In this document: positions 1 through 7,705 of the stretch, in pieces
How the letters are laid out: each line of letters begins with the position of its first letter
How positions within the stretch are numbered: the stretch's first letter is position 1
Notes under the pieces: model-generated
Databases searched by the model: none
Seen by the model: only the letters and a program-made list of their open reading frames with translations
Told to the model about the DNA's origin: nothing
Position numbers and translations under genes: made by a program
Source: Ruminococcus sp. UBA4240
GTDB lineage: Bacteria > Bacillota > Clostridia > Oscillospirales > Ruminococcaceae
NCBI GenBank assembly: GCA_002395525.1
Contig: DGXE01000011.1
Location: forward strand, 1 to 34,229
Reading direction: 5' to 3'
Length of the DNA: 34,229 nucleotides

Positions 1-98
1 GACAGGCAGCCCTTTGCCGAAAAGCCGCTGTCATTCAGATATGCGCAGACAAGACGGTTGAGATCCCTGTCATCGTCCACTACCAGAATATTTATCAT
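1..98 (-). CDS. Response regulator receiver domain, N-terminal fragment (cut by window edge)
   Basis: Only the first 32 codons are inside the window. The translation begins MINILVVDDDRDL, the beta1 strand and acidic pocket (Asp8-Asp10) of a CheY-like receiver domain that would accept phosphate from a histidine kinase. Two ATGs compete, at 104 and 98. The AGGAG motif lies only 1 nt from the first but 7 nt from the second, so 98 is chosen. The output domain is outside the window, so DNA binding cannot be confirmed. It is transcribed divergently from the epimerase gene and has a good promoter of its own. Receiver domain: seen. Two-component partner and target genes: unknown. Confidence 0.85.
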   Translation of the reverse strand, partial: MINILVVDDDRDLNRLVCAYLNDSGFSAKGCL

Positions 99-139
99 GC
101 TCATGCTCCTTGAATACGTTGCCGTTCCTGATTTTCTCA

Positions 140-168
140 ATTATACCAGAGCAGGGGGAATAATTCAA
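140..168 (-). promoter_or_regulatory. Sigma-A promoter of the response regulator gene
   Basis: On the minus strand TTGAAT (168-163) and TATAAT (145-140) are separated by 17 nt. A TG two bases before the -10 box makes it an extended -10. The predicted start is near 133, giving a leader of about 35 nt. Confidence 0.75.
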
Positions 169-209
169 GTGAAAAGCTCTGATTTTAACATTACTGAAAC
201 AAAACTGAA

Positions 210-238
210 TACATAATGAAACACGGCGGGGATATAAT
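210..238 (+). promoter_or_regulatory. Probable promoter of the epimerase gene
   Basis: A perfect TATAAT at 233-238 lies upstream of the epimerase start. The -35 region at the 17-nt position (TACATA, 210-215) is poor, so activator dependence or another start site is possible. Confidence 0.45.
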
Positions 239-280
239 GCATACATCAAAAACAAAACAAACCACCACAGGAGGCAGCAT

Positions 281-1291
281 ATGAAAAAAATGTATCTTAT
301 AACAGGGGCAGCAGGATTTCTCGGCGGCACGGTATGCCGTCAGCTCATAGCACAGGGGGAGAGGGTACGGGCGTTCGTACTGCCAAACGACCCTGCCATG
401 AAGTTCGTGCCGAAGGAAGCCGAGACTGTTACCGGCGACCTTTGCGACAAGGAGTCCCTGGAGCGTTTCTTTGACGTTCCCGAGGGCTTTCAGACAGTGG
501 TGCTCCACATTGCCAGCATAGTTACCGTGGATCCCTCCTACAACAAGAAGGTCATAGATGTAAATGTGGGGGGCACCCGCAATATCATAGACCTGTGCCT
601 TTCTCACAAGGAGTGCGTGAAGCTGGTATACTGCAGCAGCACAGGCGCCATACCCGAAACTTCTGACGGCAGTGCCATAAAGGAAGTGGGCAGTTTTGAC
701 GCTGACAGGGTAGTGGGCTGCTACAGCCAGTCCAAGGCACTTGCAACCCAGCTTGTGCTGGATGCGGCGGAAAAATACGGCCTTGATGCCTGTGTAGTCC
801 ATCCCAGCGGCATTATGGGTCCTGAGGACTATGCCGTGGGCGAGACCACCGGGACACTTCTGAAGATAATCAAGGGGGAAATGCCCATGGGCATAGACGG
901 CTCCTTCAATCTCTGCGATGTCCGGGATCTGGCAAGGGGCATTATCCTTGCGGCTGACAAGGGGAAGAAGGGTGAGTGCTACATCCTTGGCAACGATGAG
1001 GTCTCATTCCGTGATTTTTCAAGGCTGGTATCGGATGAAAGCGGATGCAAGCCCGTAAAGATGTTCCTCCCCCTGAAGCTTGCGGATCTCATGGCAGGGC
1101 TCATGGAGAAAAAAGCCGCAAGAAAGGGCGAAAAGCCCCTGATGACAAGGTTCTCCGTCTACAATCTGGCTCGAAACAACAACTTTGACTCCACAAAGGC
1201 AAAAAGGGAGCTGGGCTACACCACCCGCTCCTACCGTGAGACCATCCACGACGAGATCAGCTGGCTCCGCCTGTCCGGCAAGATCGCCTGA
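281..1291 (+). CDS. NAD(P)-dependent epimerase/dehydratase (extended SDR family)
   Basis: 336 residues with a Rossmann dinucleotide-binding motif at the N terminus (TGAAGFLGG, about residues 8-16). The SDR catalytic pair is Tyr148-x3-Lys152 (YSQSK), with Ser119/Ser120 at the expected catalytic serine position. The size and order fit extended SDR proteins that modify nucleotide sugars or reduce dihydroflavonol-like carbonyls. The substrate cannot be read from the sequence, and no sugar-nucleotide biosynthesis genes are adjacent. AGGAGG at 269-274 is 6 nt before the ATG and fixes this start over the ATG at 290. The gene is monocistronic: a response regulator is divergent upstream, and a terminator separates it from the convergent ispD. 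Family is confident; reaction unknown. Confidence 0.85.
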   Translation: MKKMYLITGAAGFLGGTVCRQLIAQGERVRAFVLPNDPAMKFVPKEAETVTGDLCDKESLERFFDVPEGFQTVVLHIASIVTVDPSYNKKVIDVNVGGTRNIIDLCLSHKECVKLVYCSSTGAIPETSDGSAIKEVGSFDADRVVGCYSQSKALATQLVLDAAEKYGLDACVVHPSGIMGPEDYAVGETTGTLLKIIKGEMPMGIDGSFNLCDVRDLARGIILAADKGKKGECYILGNDEVSFRDFSRLVSDESGCKPVKMFLPLKLADLMAGLMEKKAARKGEKPLMTRFSVYNLARNNNFDSTKAKRELGYTTRSYRETIHDEISWLRLSGKIA

Positions 1292-1326
1292 CATAAAGCA
1301 AGAAAACATAAAGCAAGAGGCAAGAT
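1292..1326 (+). repeat. Purine-rich repeat array after the epimerase stop codon
   Basis: Directly after the TGA stop come two copies of CATAAAGCAAG spaced 15 nt apart. The heptamers AAGCAAG (1311-1317) and AGGCAAG (1318-1324) follow in 7-nt register. It mirrors, in inverted orientation, the array at the end of ispD on the other side of the terminator. Confidence 0.7.
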
Positions 1327-1332
1327 GAAAAC

Positions 1333-1368
1333 AGCAAGCCGCACGGGCTTTCGACCATGCGGCTTGCT
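1333..1368 (+). terminator. Intrinsic terminator between epimerase and ispD
   Basis: A perfect 11-bp stem (AGCAAGCCGCA, 1333-1343, with TGCGGCTTGCT, 1358-1368) has a 14-nt loop and is followed by a T-rich run on the plus strand. The minus-strand side is moderately T-rich, so it may serve both convergent genes. Confidence 0.8.
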
Positions 1369-1423
1369 CTTTTCCTTCTTTTGCCAAAACAGATGGGATC
1401 TGTCTCCGGCTTTTCGTCACTGT

Positions 1424-1451
1424 CTTGCTTCTTGCCTCTTGCTTCTTGCTT
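1424..1451 (-). repeat. Heptamer array abutting the ispD stop codon
   Basis: On the minus strand four units follow the TAG stop with no gap: AAGCAAG, AAGCAAG, then AGGCAAG, then AAGCAAG. It is the cleanest of the 7-nt-period arrays in the window. Confidence 0.85.
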
Positions 1452-2126
1452 CTATCGGAGCAGCAGCTCTGCTATCTGCATATCCTCGGGAGTGGTTATC
1501 TTTATGTTGGTGTAGGAGGACAGGGTCATATTGACACGTATGCCCACAGCCTCCGCCAGCTGACAGTCATCGGTGAAGTCAAGGCCGTGCGCTGACGCAT
1601 TCTCCACCCCTCTGATGTAGTATTCCTTCTTGAATATCTGGGGAGTCTGGGTGATGTAGAGGGTGCTGCGGTCGGGGGTGCCTGTGATGATGCCCCCCTC
1701 CACGGTCTTTATGGTGTCCTTTACGGGCACTCCCAGGGCTGATGCCCCGAAATGGGCGGCATCCTCTATGCAGCGGGAGATCTCATCGGCTGTGACAAGG
1801 GGACGTGCCGCATCGTGGACGGCGATATACTCCGCATCCTCCGATACCATCCGCAGAGCGCCCAGCACCGACTGCTGGCGGGTATCCCCGCCCCCGGAGC
1901 AGCCCACGAACTTGTCAATGCCGTTCTCACGGGCGATATTGGTGATTATATCTGCATCACATTCCCGGGCGGCAATGATGATCTCGCTTACCTGGGGCAC
2001 AGCCTGGAATGCTATCATGGAATAGGCAAGCACCGGCTTGCCCTTCAGCATGGCAAGCTGCTTGTGTATGCCGTTCATTCTTTCGGCATTGCCTGCTGCT
2101 GCGATTATTACGGATACCTTTGACAT
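1452..2126 (-). CDS. ispD: 2-C-methyl-D-erythritol 4-phosphate cytidylyltransferase
   Basis: 224 residues, the normal size for IspD. This enzyme couples CTP to MEP in the third step of the non-mevalonate isoprenoid pathway in the cytoplasm. The N-terminal nucleotide loop reads AAAGNAERM followed by HKQ, matching the IspD pattern AAGxGxRM...KQ except that the second glycine is Ala. The body contains VHDAARPLV and GVPVKDTIK, both IspD signatures, and the C terminus has ITTPEDM. The start is supported by AAGGA upstream. The gene begins 17 nt after the zinc-ribbon gene and probably shares the thioredoxin promoter. ispF is not next to it, unlike in many bacteria. Confidence 0.95.
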   Translation of the reverse strand: MSKVSVIIAAAGNAERMNGIHKQLAMLKGKPVLAYSMIAFQAVPQVSEIIIAARECDADIITNIARENGIDKFVGCSGGGDTRQQSVLGALRMVSEDAEYIAVHDAARPLVTADEISRCIEDAAHFGASALGVPVKDTIKTVEGGIITGTPDRSTLYITQTPQIFKKEYYIRGVENASAHGLDFTDDCQLAEAVGIRVNMTLSSYTNIKITTPEDMQIAELLLR

Positions 2127-2143
2127 ATCATTCTTCCTTTATG

Positions 2144-3187
2144 TTATACGAGCATCAGGATAACTGCTGCAGCAGCACCTGCCCTCATGAACACCAGCAC
2201 GGCGAAAAGCACCGCAAGACCTACGGATGTGCCGCCCCGGCGTATGATCATATCCTCCTTGTCCACCTGCAGGGGGATAGACTTTATCTCGCTAATGCGC
2301 TTTATGCAGTGATCGTAGTATATCCTGTTGGCAAAGCACCCGGCTGAAAATATGAGCAGGGTCTCCATTATGCTGGACACGGTGTTGAGCACCCCGAAGG
2401 AGCCTGTTTCAAGCTCCAGCTTCAGAAACGCCTGCACTTTCTCCACAAGGGCGGGGATGGAGCCGTATGCCGCTATGAACATATTGTAGTAGTCCTGATT
2501 GCCAAGCACCGTCTGCAATGACAGCGCCATGGCAGGCAGGGATATTATGAAGCGCAGTATGAACACCACTATTGCCTGTACGGTCATCTTGCGGTAGGCA
2601 AGGTATATCTCCGGGAACAAAAGTGCTGCCAGATTGGGGTAGAACCGTATCCCGAAGCGGTGCATCAGCAGGAACTTGGGCATATAGTACAGCTTGTTGG
2701 GGCCTATGAACTCCGCCGCCTCTGCCACGGTCACATCATCCTCAAGGGTGTCCTTGGGGTCGGAGCCGAAGGAATCACCGAAGTCGGTAATGTTCATGGC
2801 GCTGTACAGCTCTCCCATTTCCTTCTCGTTGATGCCGCTCCCACCGGGGGACTTTTTCTCACCCATGTACAGGGCACGGTAGCCCGCAGGCTGCTTTGTG
2901 CCGTTGCATTCGTAGTAATAGGTGGAAGGTGTGCCGCACTTGTCGCAGAATAGCTGATCCGGGCGCAGGGCATTGCCGCAGGAAGCGCATTTGGGAGCCT
3001 CCTGCTCCTCCACTGCCCGTGCCCGCCAGCCCTGCTGCTGCCCGTGAAGGGCAGTGTTCACACAGCCTGCGGCCTTGTAGCATTCCCTGTGGTAGGGAGT
3101 GCCGCACTCGGGACACACCACTATGTCGTCTTCCTCCCCGAACTGCTTGTTGCAGACAGGGCAGCTATAATCCTTATATTCGATCAT
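2144..3187 (-). CDS. Membrane protein with N-terminal prokaryotic RING/zinc-ribbon modules and DUF2628-like region
   Basis: 347 residues. Residues 9-42 hold CPVC...CPECG..H..C, resembling the prokaryotic RING-finger (Prok-RING) module. Residues 67-84 hold a second ribbon, CxxC...CxxC. A hydrophilic linker leads to a membrane region whose PNLAALLFPEIYLAYRKM resembles DUF2628 proteins, followed by several hydrophobic helices to the C terminus. The function is unknown; the zinc modules suggest protein binding at the cytoplasmic face. A TTG at 3196 would give a 350-residue form. AAAGGG at 3203-3198 is 1 nt from the TTG but 10 nt from the ATG at 3187, so the ATG is preferred. It sits between thioredoxin and ispD on the same strand, probably in one operon. 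Confidence 0.7.
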   Translation of the reverse strand: MIEYKDYSCPVCNKQFGEEDDIVVCPECGTPYHRECYKAAGCVNTALHGQQQGWRARAVEEQEAPKCASCGNALRPDQLFCDKCGTPSTYYYECNGTKQPAGYRALYMGEKKSPGGSGINEKEMGELYSAMNITDFGDSFGSDPKDTLEDDVTVAEAAEFIGPNKLYYMPKFLLMHRFGIRFYPNLAALLFPEIYLAYRKMTVQAIVVFILRFIISLPAMALSLQTVLGNQDYYNMFIAAYGSIPALVEKVQAFLKLELETGSFGVLNTVSSIMETLLIFSAGCFANRIYYDHCIKRISEIKSIPLQVDKEDMIIRRGGTSVGLAVLFAVLVFMRAGAAAAVILMLV

Positions 3188-3215
3188 CCGATCCAAACCC
3201 TTTGCTGTAATAGCC

Positions 3216-3235
3216 GCCGGGGGCTGCCCCCCGGC
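3216..3235 (-). other. GC-rich hairpin between thioredoxin and zinc-ribbon genes
   Basis: An 8-bp perfect stem, GCCGGGGG with CCCCCGGC, has a 4-nt loop. No T-run follows on the minus strand, so it looks like an RNA processing or attenuation hairpin, or a REP-like unit, rather than a full terminator. Just upstream are two CCGTCACA repeats 12 nt apart. Confidence 0.5.
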
Positions 3236-3259
3236 TCATGTGACGGATTGTGTGACGGC

Positions 3260-3571
3260 TCAGGTGTTGGCGTCGATAAATGCCCTGAGGACAGGCTCCG
3301 GCTTGAAGCCCATATCCCTTGCGACCTCCACGCCGTTTTTGAGTATCACCAGAGTGGGGATGCTCACAATGCCGTATTCGGCTGCGATCTCGTCGTTTTC
3401 ATCTGTATCAACGCTGAAGAACTCCACCTTGCCGTCATATTCGTCAGCCAGCTTGTCGATGAGGGGAGCCAGCATCCTGCAGGGACCGCACCATGTGGCG
3501 TTGAAATCAACAAGAGCGACAGGAGCAGCCTTTGCAGCAGCAAAATCATTGTTAAGTACGGTGTTTAACAT
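3260..3571 (-). CDS. trxA: Thioredoxin
   Basis: 103 residues, a normal thioredoxin length. The active site WCGPC is at residues 27-31, and the cis-proline (Ile71-Pro72, in SIPTL) and the following KNG turn are in place. It would act as a general cytoplasmic disulfide reductase. The open frame extends upstream to 3652, but those codons cover the promoter and an inverted repeat, and the family aligns from MLNTVL. That sets the start at 3571, with only a weak purine-rich ribosome site (AAGAAG). It is the first gene of the trxA - zinc-ribbon - ispD unit. No thioredoxin reductase gene is in the window. Confidence 0.95.
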   Translation of the reverse strand: MLNTVLNNDFAAAKAAPVALVDFNATWCGPCRMLAPLIDKLADEYDGKVEFFSVDTDENDEIAAEYGIVSIPTLVILKNGVEVARDMGFKPEPVLRAFIDANT

Positions 3572-3600
3572 GAGATCATCTTCTTTCTGTATGTTTTTAT

Positions 3601-3631
3601 AGCAAACGCCAAAATGGTTTTGTCGTTTGCT
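3601..3631 (-). promoter_or_regulatory. 31-bp inverted repeat at the thioredoxin transcription start
   Basis: Arms AGCAAACG and CGTTTGCT enclose a one-base mismatch, then CAAAA and TTTTG around a 3-nt centre. The repeat covers the predicted start (about 3627) and the first bases of the mRNA. It could be a repressor operator or a 5' stabilising hairpin. It matches no operator I can name. Confidence 0.6.
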
Positions 3632-3633
3632 AT

Positions 3634-3662
3634 ATTGTACTACATTATTCACAATAAGTCAA
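3634..3662 (-). promoter_or_regulatory. Sigma-A promoter of the trxA operon
   Basis: TTGACT (3662-3657) and TACAAT (3639-3634) with a 17-nt spacer on the minus strand. The spacer contains the small dyad TTATT-GTG-AATAA. Confidence 0.85.
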
Positions 3663-3720
3663 GGATATTCTTTCCCGTTGCTCCGACTGTCCCCGGAGAT
3701 ACACAAGGGGGCATACCCAT

Positions 3721-3748
3721 CCCTGACCTCTGATTTCTGACCTCTGTC
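3721..3748 (-). repeat. Heptamer array abutting the stop of the DUF4340-like gene
   Basis: Four 7-nt units follow the TAA stop directly on the minus strand: GACAGAG, GTCAGAA, ATCAGAG, then GTCAGGG. Same period as the ispD array, different word. Confidence 0.8.
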
Positions 3749-5203
3749 TTACCATGTCACTATTATGCCTTCGCCGTTCATAAGGTGGTCAAGGTTTTCC
3801 AGCAGGCGGTTCACATAGGTGGTGCGCAGACGGAAGGATGTGCGGCCGTTGAGGCGCACTACCGACAGGCGGTCAGCGCTGCTTACAAATTCCACTGTGT
3901 CCGTGCCGTAGTCGGATACTACAGTTACGGTAACATCGGCGGGGTCGGTGTTCTCCTCCAGGTATATCTCCTCTGCGGGAGCCTTGAGGAAGTACTGGTA
4001 GAAGGATTTGAACAGATCCGGGTCTACCTCCTCCCCGTCACAGGTGACGGCAAAGTCATCCTTGTCCCCGGTGAGAACAAAGTCCTTCCTTACGTCCTTG
4101 CTCTCAATGGTGAACTCATCAATGGCAAAGATGTATGTGCTGGTGATAAGGGGGCTGGTTATGCCCTCGGGAGTGATGGTGAGCCAGGGGAGGGTGCCGT
4201 CGGTGAACATGAATATCTCATCAAAGCCTGTGGCGGTCACATAGCGCCCCTTTTCACCCGTTTCCTCGTTGGTGTAGGCATTGCCCACGGTAAGAGTGGT
4301 ATCTCCCCCCACAATGTCAAAGTCTATGACGGCATAGGGGTCGTCAAAGCCGAAGGAGGAGAGGGTCTCCTCGGAGGGGGCGGCAACGGCTACGCCGCTT
4401 GCGGTAAGGCCGTATATGGCATTGAGGGCATCGTAGGCGGTGTCGGGGTTAAGGTCAAGGCGCACAGGCTCGGTCATGCGGTGGGTGGCTGAATTGCCCG
4501 TTACTATCTCGTCGGAATCCTGCCTCTCATCGTATTCGAGCACTATTGTATAGTCAATGTCCTTCCGCTTTACGGTGATGCTGTTTATCTTGGTGTAATC
4601 CTCAGGGTTTTCCGCATTTTCCGGTGCCTGGGGGGTGTATACCGTCTTTTCAAGGAAGTAGAACTTATCCCGCAGGAAGTAGGACACCTTGGCATTGTCC
4701 ACGGCATAGACCGTGTCGGTGCCGTCAAGGGTGCAGTAGGTGACCTCGTCTGCGGGAGCCTCGTTGCCCACACGTATCTCACGGACGGTGCCGTCCTCAA
4801 AGGTGATAAGGGCAGTTGCACGGGGAGCATCAAGGCCGTATACGGAAAGGTCGTCTGCGTGCTCGTTTGCAGTGGTGGCAGCCGCAAAGGATGCGGCATA
4901 TTCCAGAGCCTTGCCTATAAAGGTAGTGTCATGGATAAGGCCTGCAAAATCCTCCACAAACCAGCTGTCATCCGCATATTTCCTTATGGTGTATTCACCC
5001 TCGGAGTTTGCTATGGCTATGGTCTCTATGGCGGCAGGGTCCTTGTCGTACAGGAGCTTCCCCTCGTTCACGGTGACAGAGGTGGTCTCCTCTGCTGCAT
5101 CGCCATTGTCTCCACCCGTAAGGTTCACAAGGAGTATGACAGCGGCGGCAAGCACCACAGCCGCAATAGTCACGGCGATAAGTAGTTTTATATTGGATCT
5201 CAT
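3749..5203 (-). CDS. DUF4340-like membrane-anchored protein of a Gld-type ABC cluster
   Basis: 484 residues. One N-terminal membrane helix (about residues 8-28) is followed by a large, presumably extracytoplasmic, acidic region with two related beta-rich halves. These contain DUF4340-type phrases such as VYGLDAP...ALITFEDG (about residues 120-137) and a second FGFDDPYAVIDF segment. Proteins of this type lie beside GldA/GldF/GldG-like ABC systems in many non-gliding Firmicutes; their biochemical role is not established. It is the last gene of the four-gene operon, 22 nt after the GldG-like gene, behind a GGGGA ribosome site. A heptamer array follows the stop. Family assignment is by remembered pattern only. 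Confidence 0.7.
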   Translation of the reverse strand: MRSNIKLLIAVTIAAVVLAAAVILLVNLTGGDNGDAAEETTSVTVNEGKLLYDKDPAAIETIAIANSEGEYTIRKYADDSWFVEDFAGLIHDTTFIGKALEYAASFAAATTANEHADDLSVYGLDAPRATALITFEDGTVREIRVGNEAPADEVTYCTLDGTDTVYAVDNAKVSYFLRDKFYFLEKTVYTPQAPENAENPEDYTKINSITVKRKDIDYTIVLEYDERQDSDEIVTGNSATHRMTEPVRLDLNPDTAYDALNAIYGLTASGVAVAAPSEETLSSFGFDDPYAVIDFDIVGGDTTLTVGNAYTNEETGEKGRYVTATGFDEIFMFTDGTLPWLTITPEGITSPLITSTYIFAIDEFTIESKDVRKDFVLTGDKDDFAVTCDGEEVDPDLFKSFYQYFLKAPAEEIYLEENTDPADVTVTVVSDYGTDTVEFVSSADRLSVVRLNGRTSFRLRTTYVNRLLENLDHLMNGEGIIVTW

Positions 5204-5225
5204 ATCATTTCCCCGTCACAGCCGC

Positions 5226-6956
5226 TTACTTGGTTCTTCTTCTGATGAATACCACAGCACCTATCACAAGCACCACAAGGGGCAGCACGATGACAAATAC
5301 CGTAAAGCCTGTGGATACCTTGCTGTTGTCAATGTCAAAGGTCTCTGAGGTAAGATCCTTTGCAACGATGGATATGCCTGTGTTCTTGCCTGTCATGCTG
5401 TTGAGTATGGAGATGAAGTAGTCCCCGTTGTTGAAGTAGGTGGTGGAGGTCATGGACTCGTCAAGGGTCTCGGAGGAGCCTATGACAAGCACATTTGAGT
5501 AGTGTGCCTGATTGTTCTCATCGAACATATACTTGCGCCCTAATGCCCATGTGGTCTGAACGCCGTTGTCAATGTCCCCGTTCTCGCCACGCTCGGCAGC
5601 CTCACGCATCTCCTCCGTGAACACAAAGCCTGTGTCGGCAGTCTGCAGGAGTGCTACGGTGCTGCGGGTGTCCGCATTGTCGAACAGCAGTGTCAGGGGT
5701 CTTGACTGATAGTCTATTACAGGCAGGTCAAAGGAGGCAACGTTCAGTGTGTAGTCCCCCTCCTTGATGTAGTCACGCACGATGTAGTAGTTCTGTGTCT
5801 GGAGATTTGCAGTGTCCATATCGCCTACAACGCCGTCCCCTATGCCTATGCCCCATTCGGAAAGGAGGGTCTCCATATTCTTCATGGATTTCTGGGAGTA
5901 GTCGGCGATGTAGATAAGGTTCTTGCCAAGCCTGCCCCCGTTGTCAAGGAAGGAGTAGATGCTGTCTATGATGCTGTCGTCATAGTCGTTGAGGGGCGCA
6001 TTTATCACGATGATGTCCGCATCCTCGGGTATCTCCTGGGACAGGGGATCTATCTCCGTGGTGTCGATGCCGTTTGCATTGAGAAGTGCCATCACATTGT
6101 CATAGGATGTGCCGGCGGTCTCGGAATTAAATACCACAGCCTGCAGAGGATCCGGGTCGGTGACGTACATTATGGCTGATGTCAGCTCCTGCTCCGCATT
6201 TGAGGATACCACCTGCTGGGAGAAGGTATTGTAGTTCATCTCCGTGTTGTACAGATCCTGTATGGCAATGACCCTTATGCGCTTTGAGCTGCTGACAACG
6301 ATGCTGTACGCATCTATCTCGCCCTTGTACATGGACTTGTATCTGTCGGCATAGGTGGGGTTCTTCACCATGTCAACGAATTTAAGGGACACGTTGTCGC
6401 TGTAGATGGTGTACTTTCTCAGCACCTCATATGCCTGCTTGTAGTAGACGTAGTTTGAGGTCTTGAATGTATTCTCATCGGACATACAAACTATCTCAAC
6501 AGGCTCATTCACCGTTGCAAGGTAGTCCATGGTCTCCTGTGAGATCTCGAATGTGCCGTTCTTGGTAAGGTCCACGGACATATCTATCTTCTCCGAAAGG
6601 AGGTTCACCACCACGTTGAAAAGCACCACAAGAGCCACTACCACCACTGTCACAGCGGTGGCAACAGAGCCGTACTTCCACTTTCTGCGGGCTATGCTGC
6701 GCTTTTTCCTCTTTGCCTCTTCCTTCTCGGAGAGCTGCTCGTCCTTTTCTGCGGCGATCTCGGCAGCACTTTCCTCGGGGGACTCTGCCGCAGCATCATC
6801 GGCTGCCTCCGGAGTGCTCTCTTCCGGGGACTCTGCCGCAGTTTCCTCTGCCGCCTCTTCGGAGAGGGTCATCTCCTCTTCGGTCTGTGCGGCAGTCTCT
6901 GCTGCTTTATCCGCTGTCTCTGCGGGGACGTTGTTGTTTTTCTTTTTCTTACTCAT
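5226..6956 (-). CDS. GldG-like auxiliary subunit of an ABC-2 transport system
   Basis: 576 residues. Residues 1-80 are a cytoplasmic, strongly acidic low-complexity tail in which AAESPEES occurs twice. A basic stretch (RKKRSIARRKWK) precedes a membrane helix at about 97-119. A large extracytoplasmic domain resembles the ABC-type uncharacterised transport / GldG family, and a second helix at about 551-571 is followed by RRRTK. Members pair with a GldA ATPase and GldF permease. In Bacteroidetes these act in gliding, which is not expected here, so the substrate is unknown. The start has AAGGA 8 nt upstream. It lies 41 nt after the permease gene and 22 nt before the DUF4340-like gene. Confidence 0.75.
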   Translation of the reverse strand: MSKKKKNNNVPAETADKAAETAAQTEEEMTLSEEAAEETAAESPEESTPEAADDAAAESPEESAAEIAAEKDEQLSEKEEAKRKKRSIARRKWKYGSVATAVTVVVVALVVLFNVVVNLLSEKIDMSVDLTKNGTFEISQETMDYLATVNEPVEIVCMSDENTFKTSNYVYYKQAYEVLRKYTIYSDNVSLKFVDMVKNPTYADRYKSMYKGEIDAYSIVVSSSKRIRVIAIQDLYNTEMNYNTFSQQVVSSNAEQELTSAIMYVTDPDPLQAVVFNSETAGTSYDNVMALLNANGIDTTEIDPLSQEIPEDADIIVINAPLNDYDDSIIDSIYSFLDNGGRLGKNLIYIADYSQKSMKNMETLLSEWGIGIGDGVVGDMDTANLQTQNYYIVRDYIKEGDYTLNVASFDLPVIDYQSRPLTLLFDNADTRSTVALLQTADTGFVFTEEMREAAERGENGDIDNGVQTTWALGRKYMFDENNQAHYSNVLVIGSSETLDESMTSTTYFNNGDYFISILNSMTGKNTGISIVAKDLTSETFDIDNSKVSTGFTVFVIVLPLVVLVIGAVVFIRRRTK

Positions 6957-6997
6957 ATACAGATTCCTTCTTCAAAGCTTCTTTACCTGTCTGCGCC

Positions 6998-7705
6998 TTA
7001 TGACCAGCGTCTCTTTTCAAGCACCCTTACAGTGAGGAAAGAGAAGATGAATATGACGCTGATAAAGAATATGACGCTGGTTATGTTGAATATGCCCTGT
7101 GTGAACTCCACATAACGGTTGTAGAAGCCTATTGCAACCATTGCCTTTTTGAGAGGCTCCCATGTCACGCTTGATGCAAACACATCTATCATATACAGCA
7201 CAAAGTTTACTATTATGCTGACTATTGCGGAGATTATCTGCATCTCCGTCAGGGAAGAGATGAATATGCCTATGGAGATGAACGAAGCCCCTACCAGCAG
7301 CAGCCCTGTGAAGTTTCCTACGATCTGCGCCATTGCAAGGCTCCCTGCAAGGATCCTCAGCACTATGACAAAGGGAATGTAGATGACCATGGCACACAGG
7401 AACACGCACAGAGCGGAGAAGAACTTGCCGAACACTATCCCCGAAAGGCTTACGGGGGCGGTGAGCAGGCACTGATCCGTCTTCAGCTTCTTCTCATCCG
7501 CAAAAAGCCTCATGGTAAGCAGGGGGATTAGGATAAGCACAAAGATGAACACCCCGGAGAATACATAGGACATATCCGTGGTGGCAGAGCCTAAGTTCAG
7601 GAATACAAAGTATATGCCCGCAATGAACCAGAATATGGCAATGAATATATATGCTATGGGAGAGGTGAAAAACGCCTTCATTTCCCTTTTGAATATAGCG
7701 CCCAT
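6998..7705 (-). CDS. ABC-2 type permease (GldF-like)
   Basis: 235 residues with six strongly hydrophobic segments and the N-terminal MGAIFKREMKAFFTSPIAYIF typical of ABC-2 permeases (first helix about residues 16-36). It would form the membrane channel for the ATPase encoded just upstream. Its ATG overlaps the ATPase stop codon by one base (TAATG at 7707-7703), which indicates translational coupling. The length is near that of GldF-type permeases and shorter than lantibiotic or drug exporters. Only one permease gene is present, so a homodimer is likely (inference). The substrate is unknown. Confidence 0.85.
   Translation of the reverse strand: MGAIFKREMKAFFTSPIAYIFIAIFWFIAGIYFVFLNLGSATTDMSYVFSGVFIFVLILIPLLTMRLFADEKKLKTDQCLLTAPVSLSGIVFGKFFSALCVFLCAMVIYIPFVIVLRILAGSLAMAQIVGNFTGLLLVGASFISIGIFISSLTEMQIISAIVSIIVNFVLYMIDVFASSVTWEPLKKAMVAIGFYNRYVEFTQGIFNITSVIFFISVIFIFSFLTVRVLEKRRWS

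Noticed and set aside
7..330. An 86-codon frame on the minus strand opposite the epimerase start
   Set aside because: It spans the divergent promoters and the epimerase ribosome site, with no family resemblance.
1292..1454. CRISPR-like repeats near ispD
   Set aside because: The units are 7 nt with no spacers and no cas genes nearby, so this is a short tandem repeat, not a CRISPR array.
3663..3720. Possible terminator after the DUF4340-like gene
   Set aside because: The CTCCG/CGGAG stem is only 5 bp and no T-tract follows.
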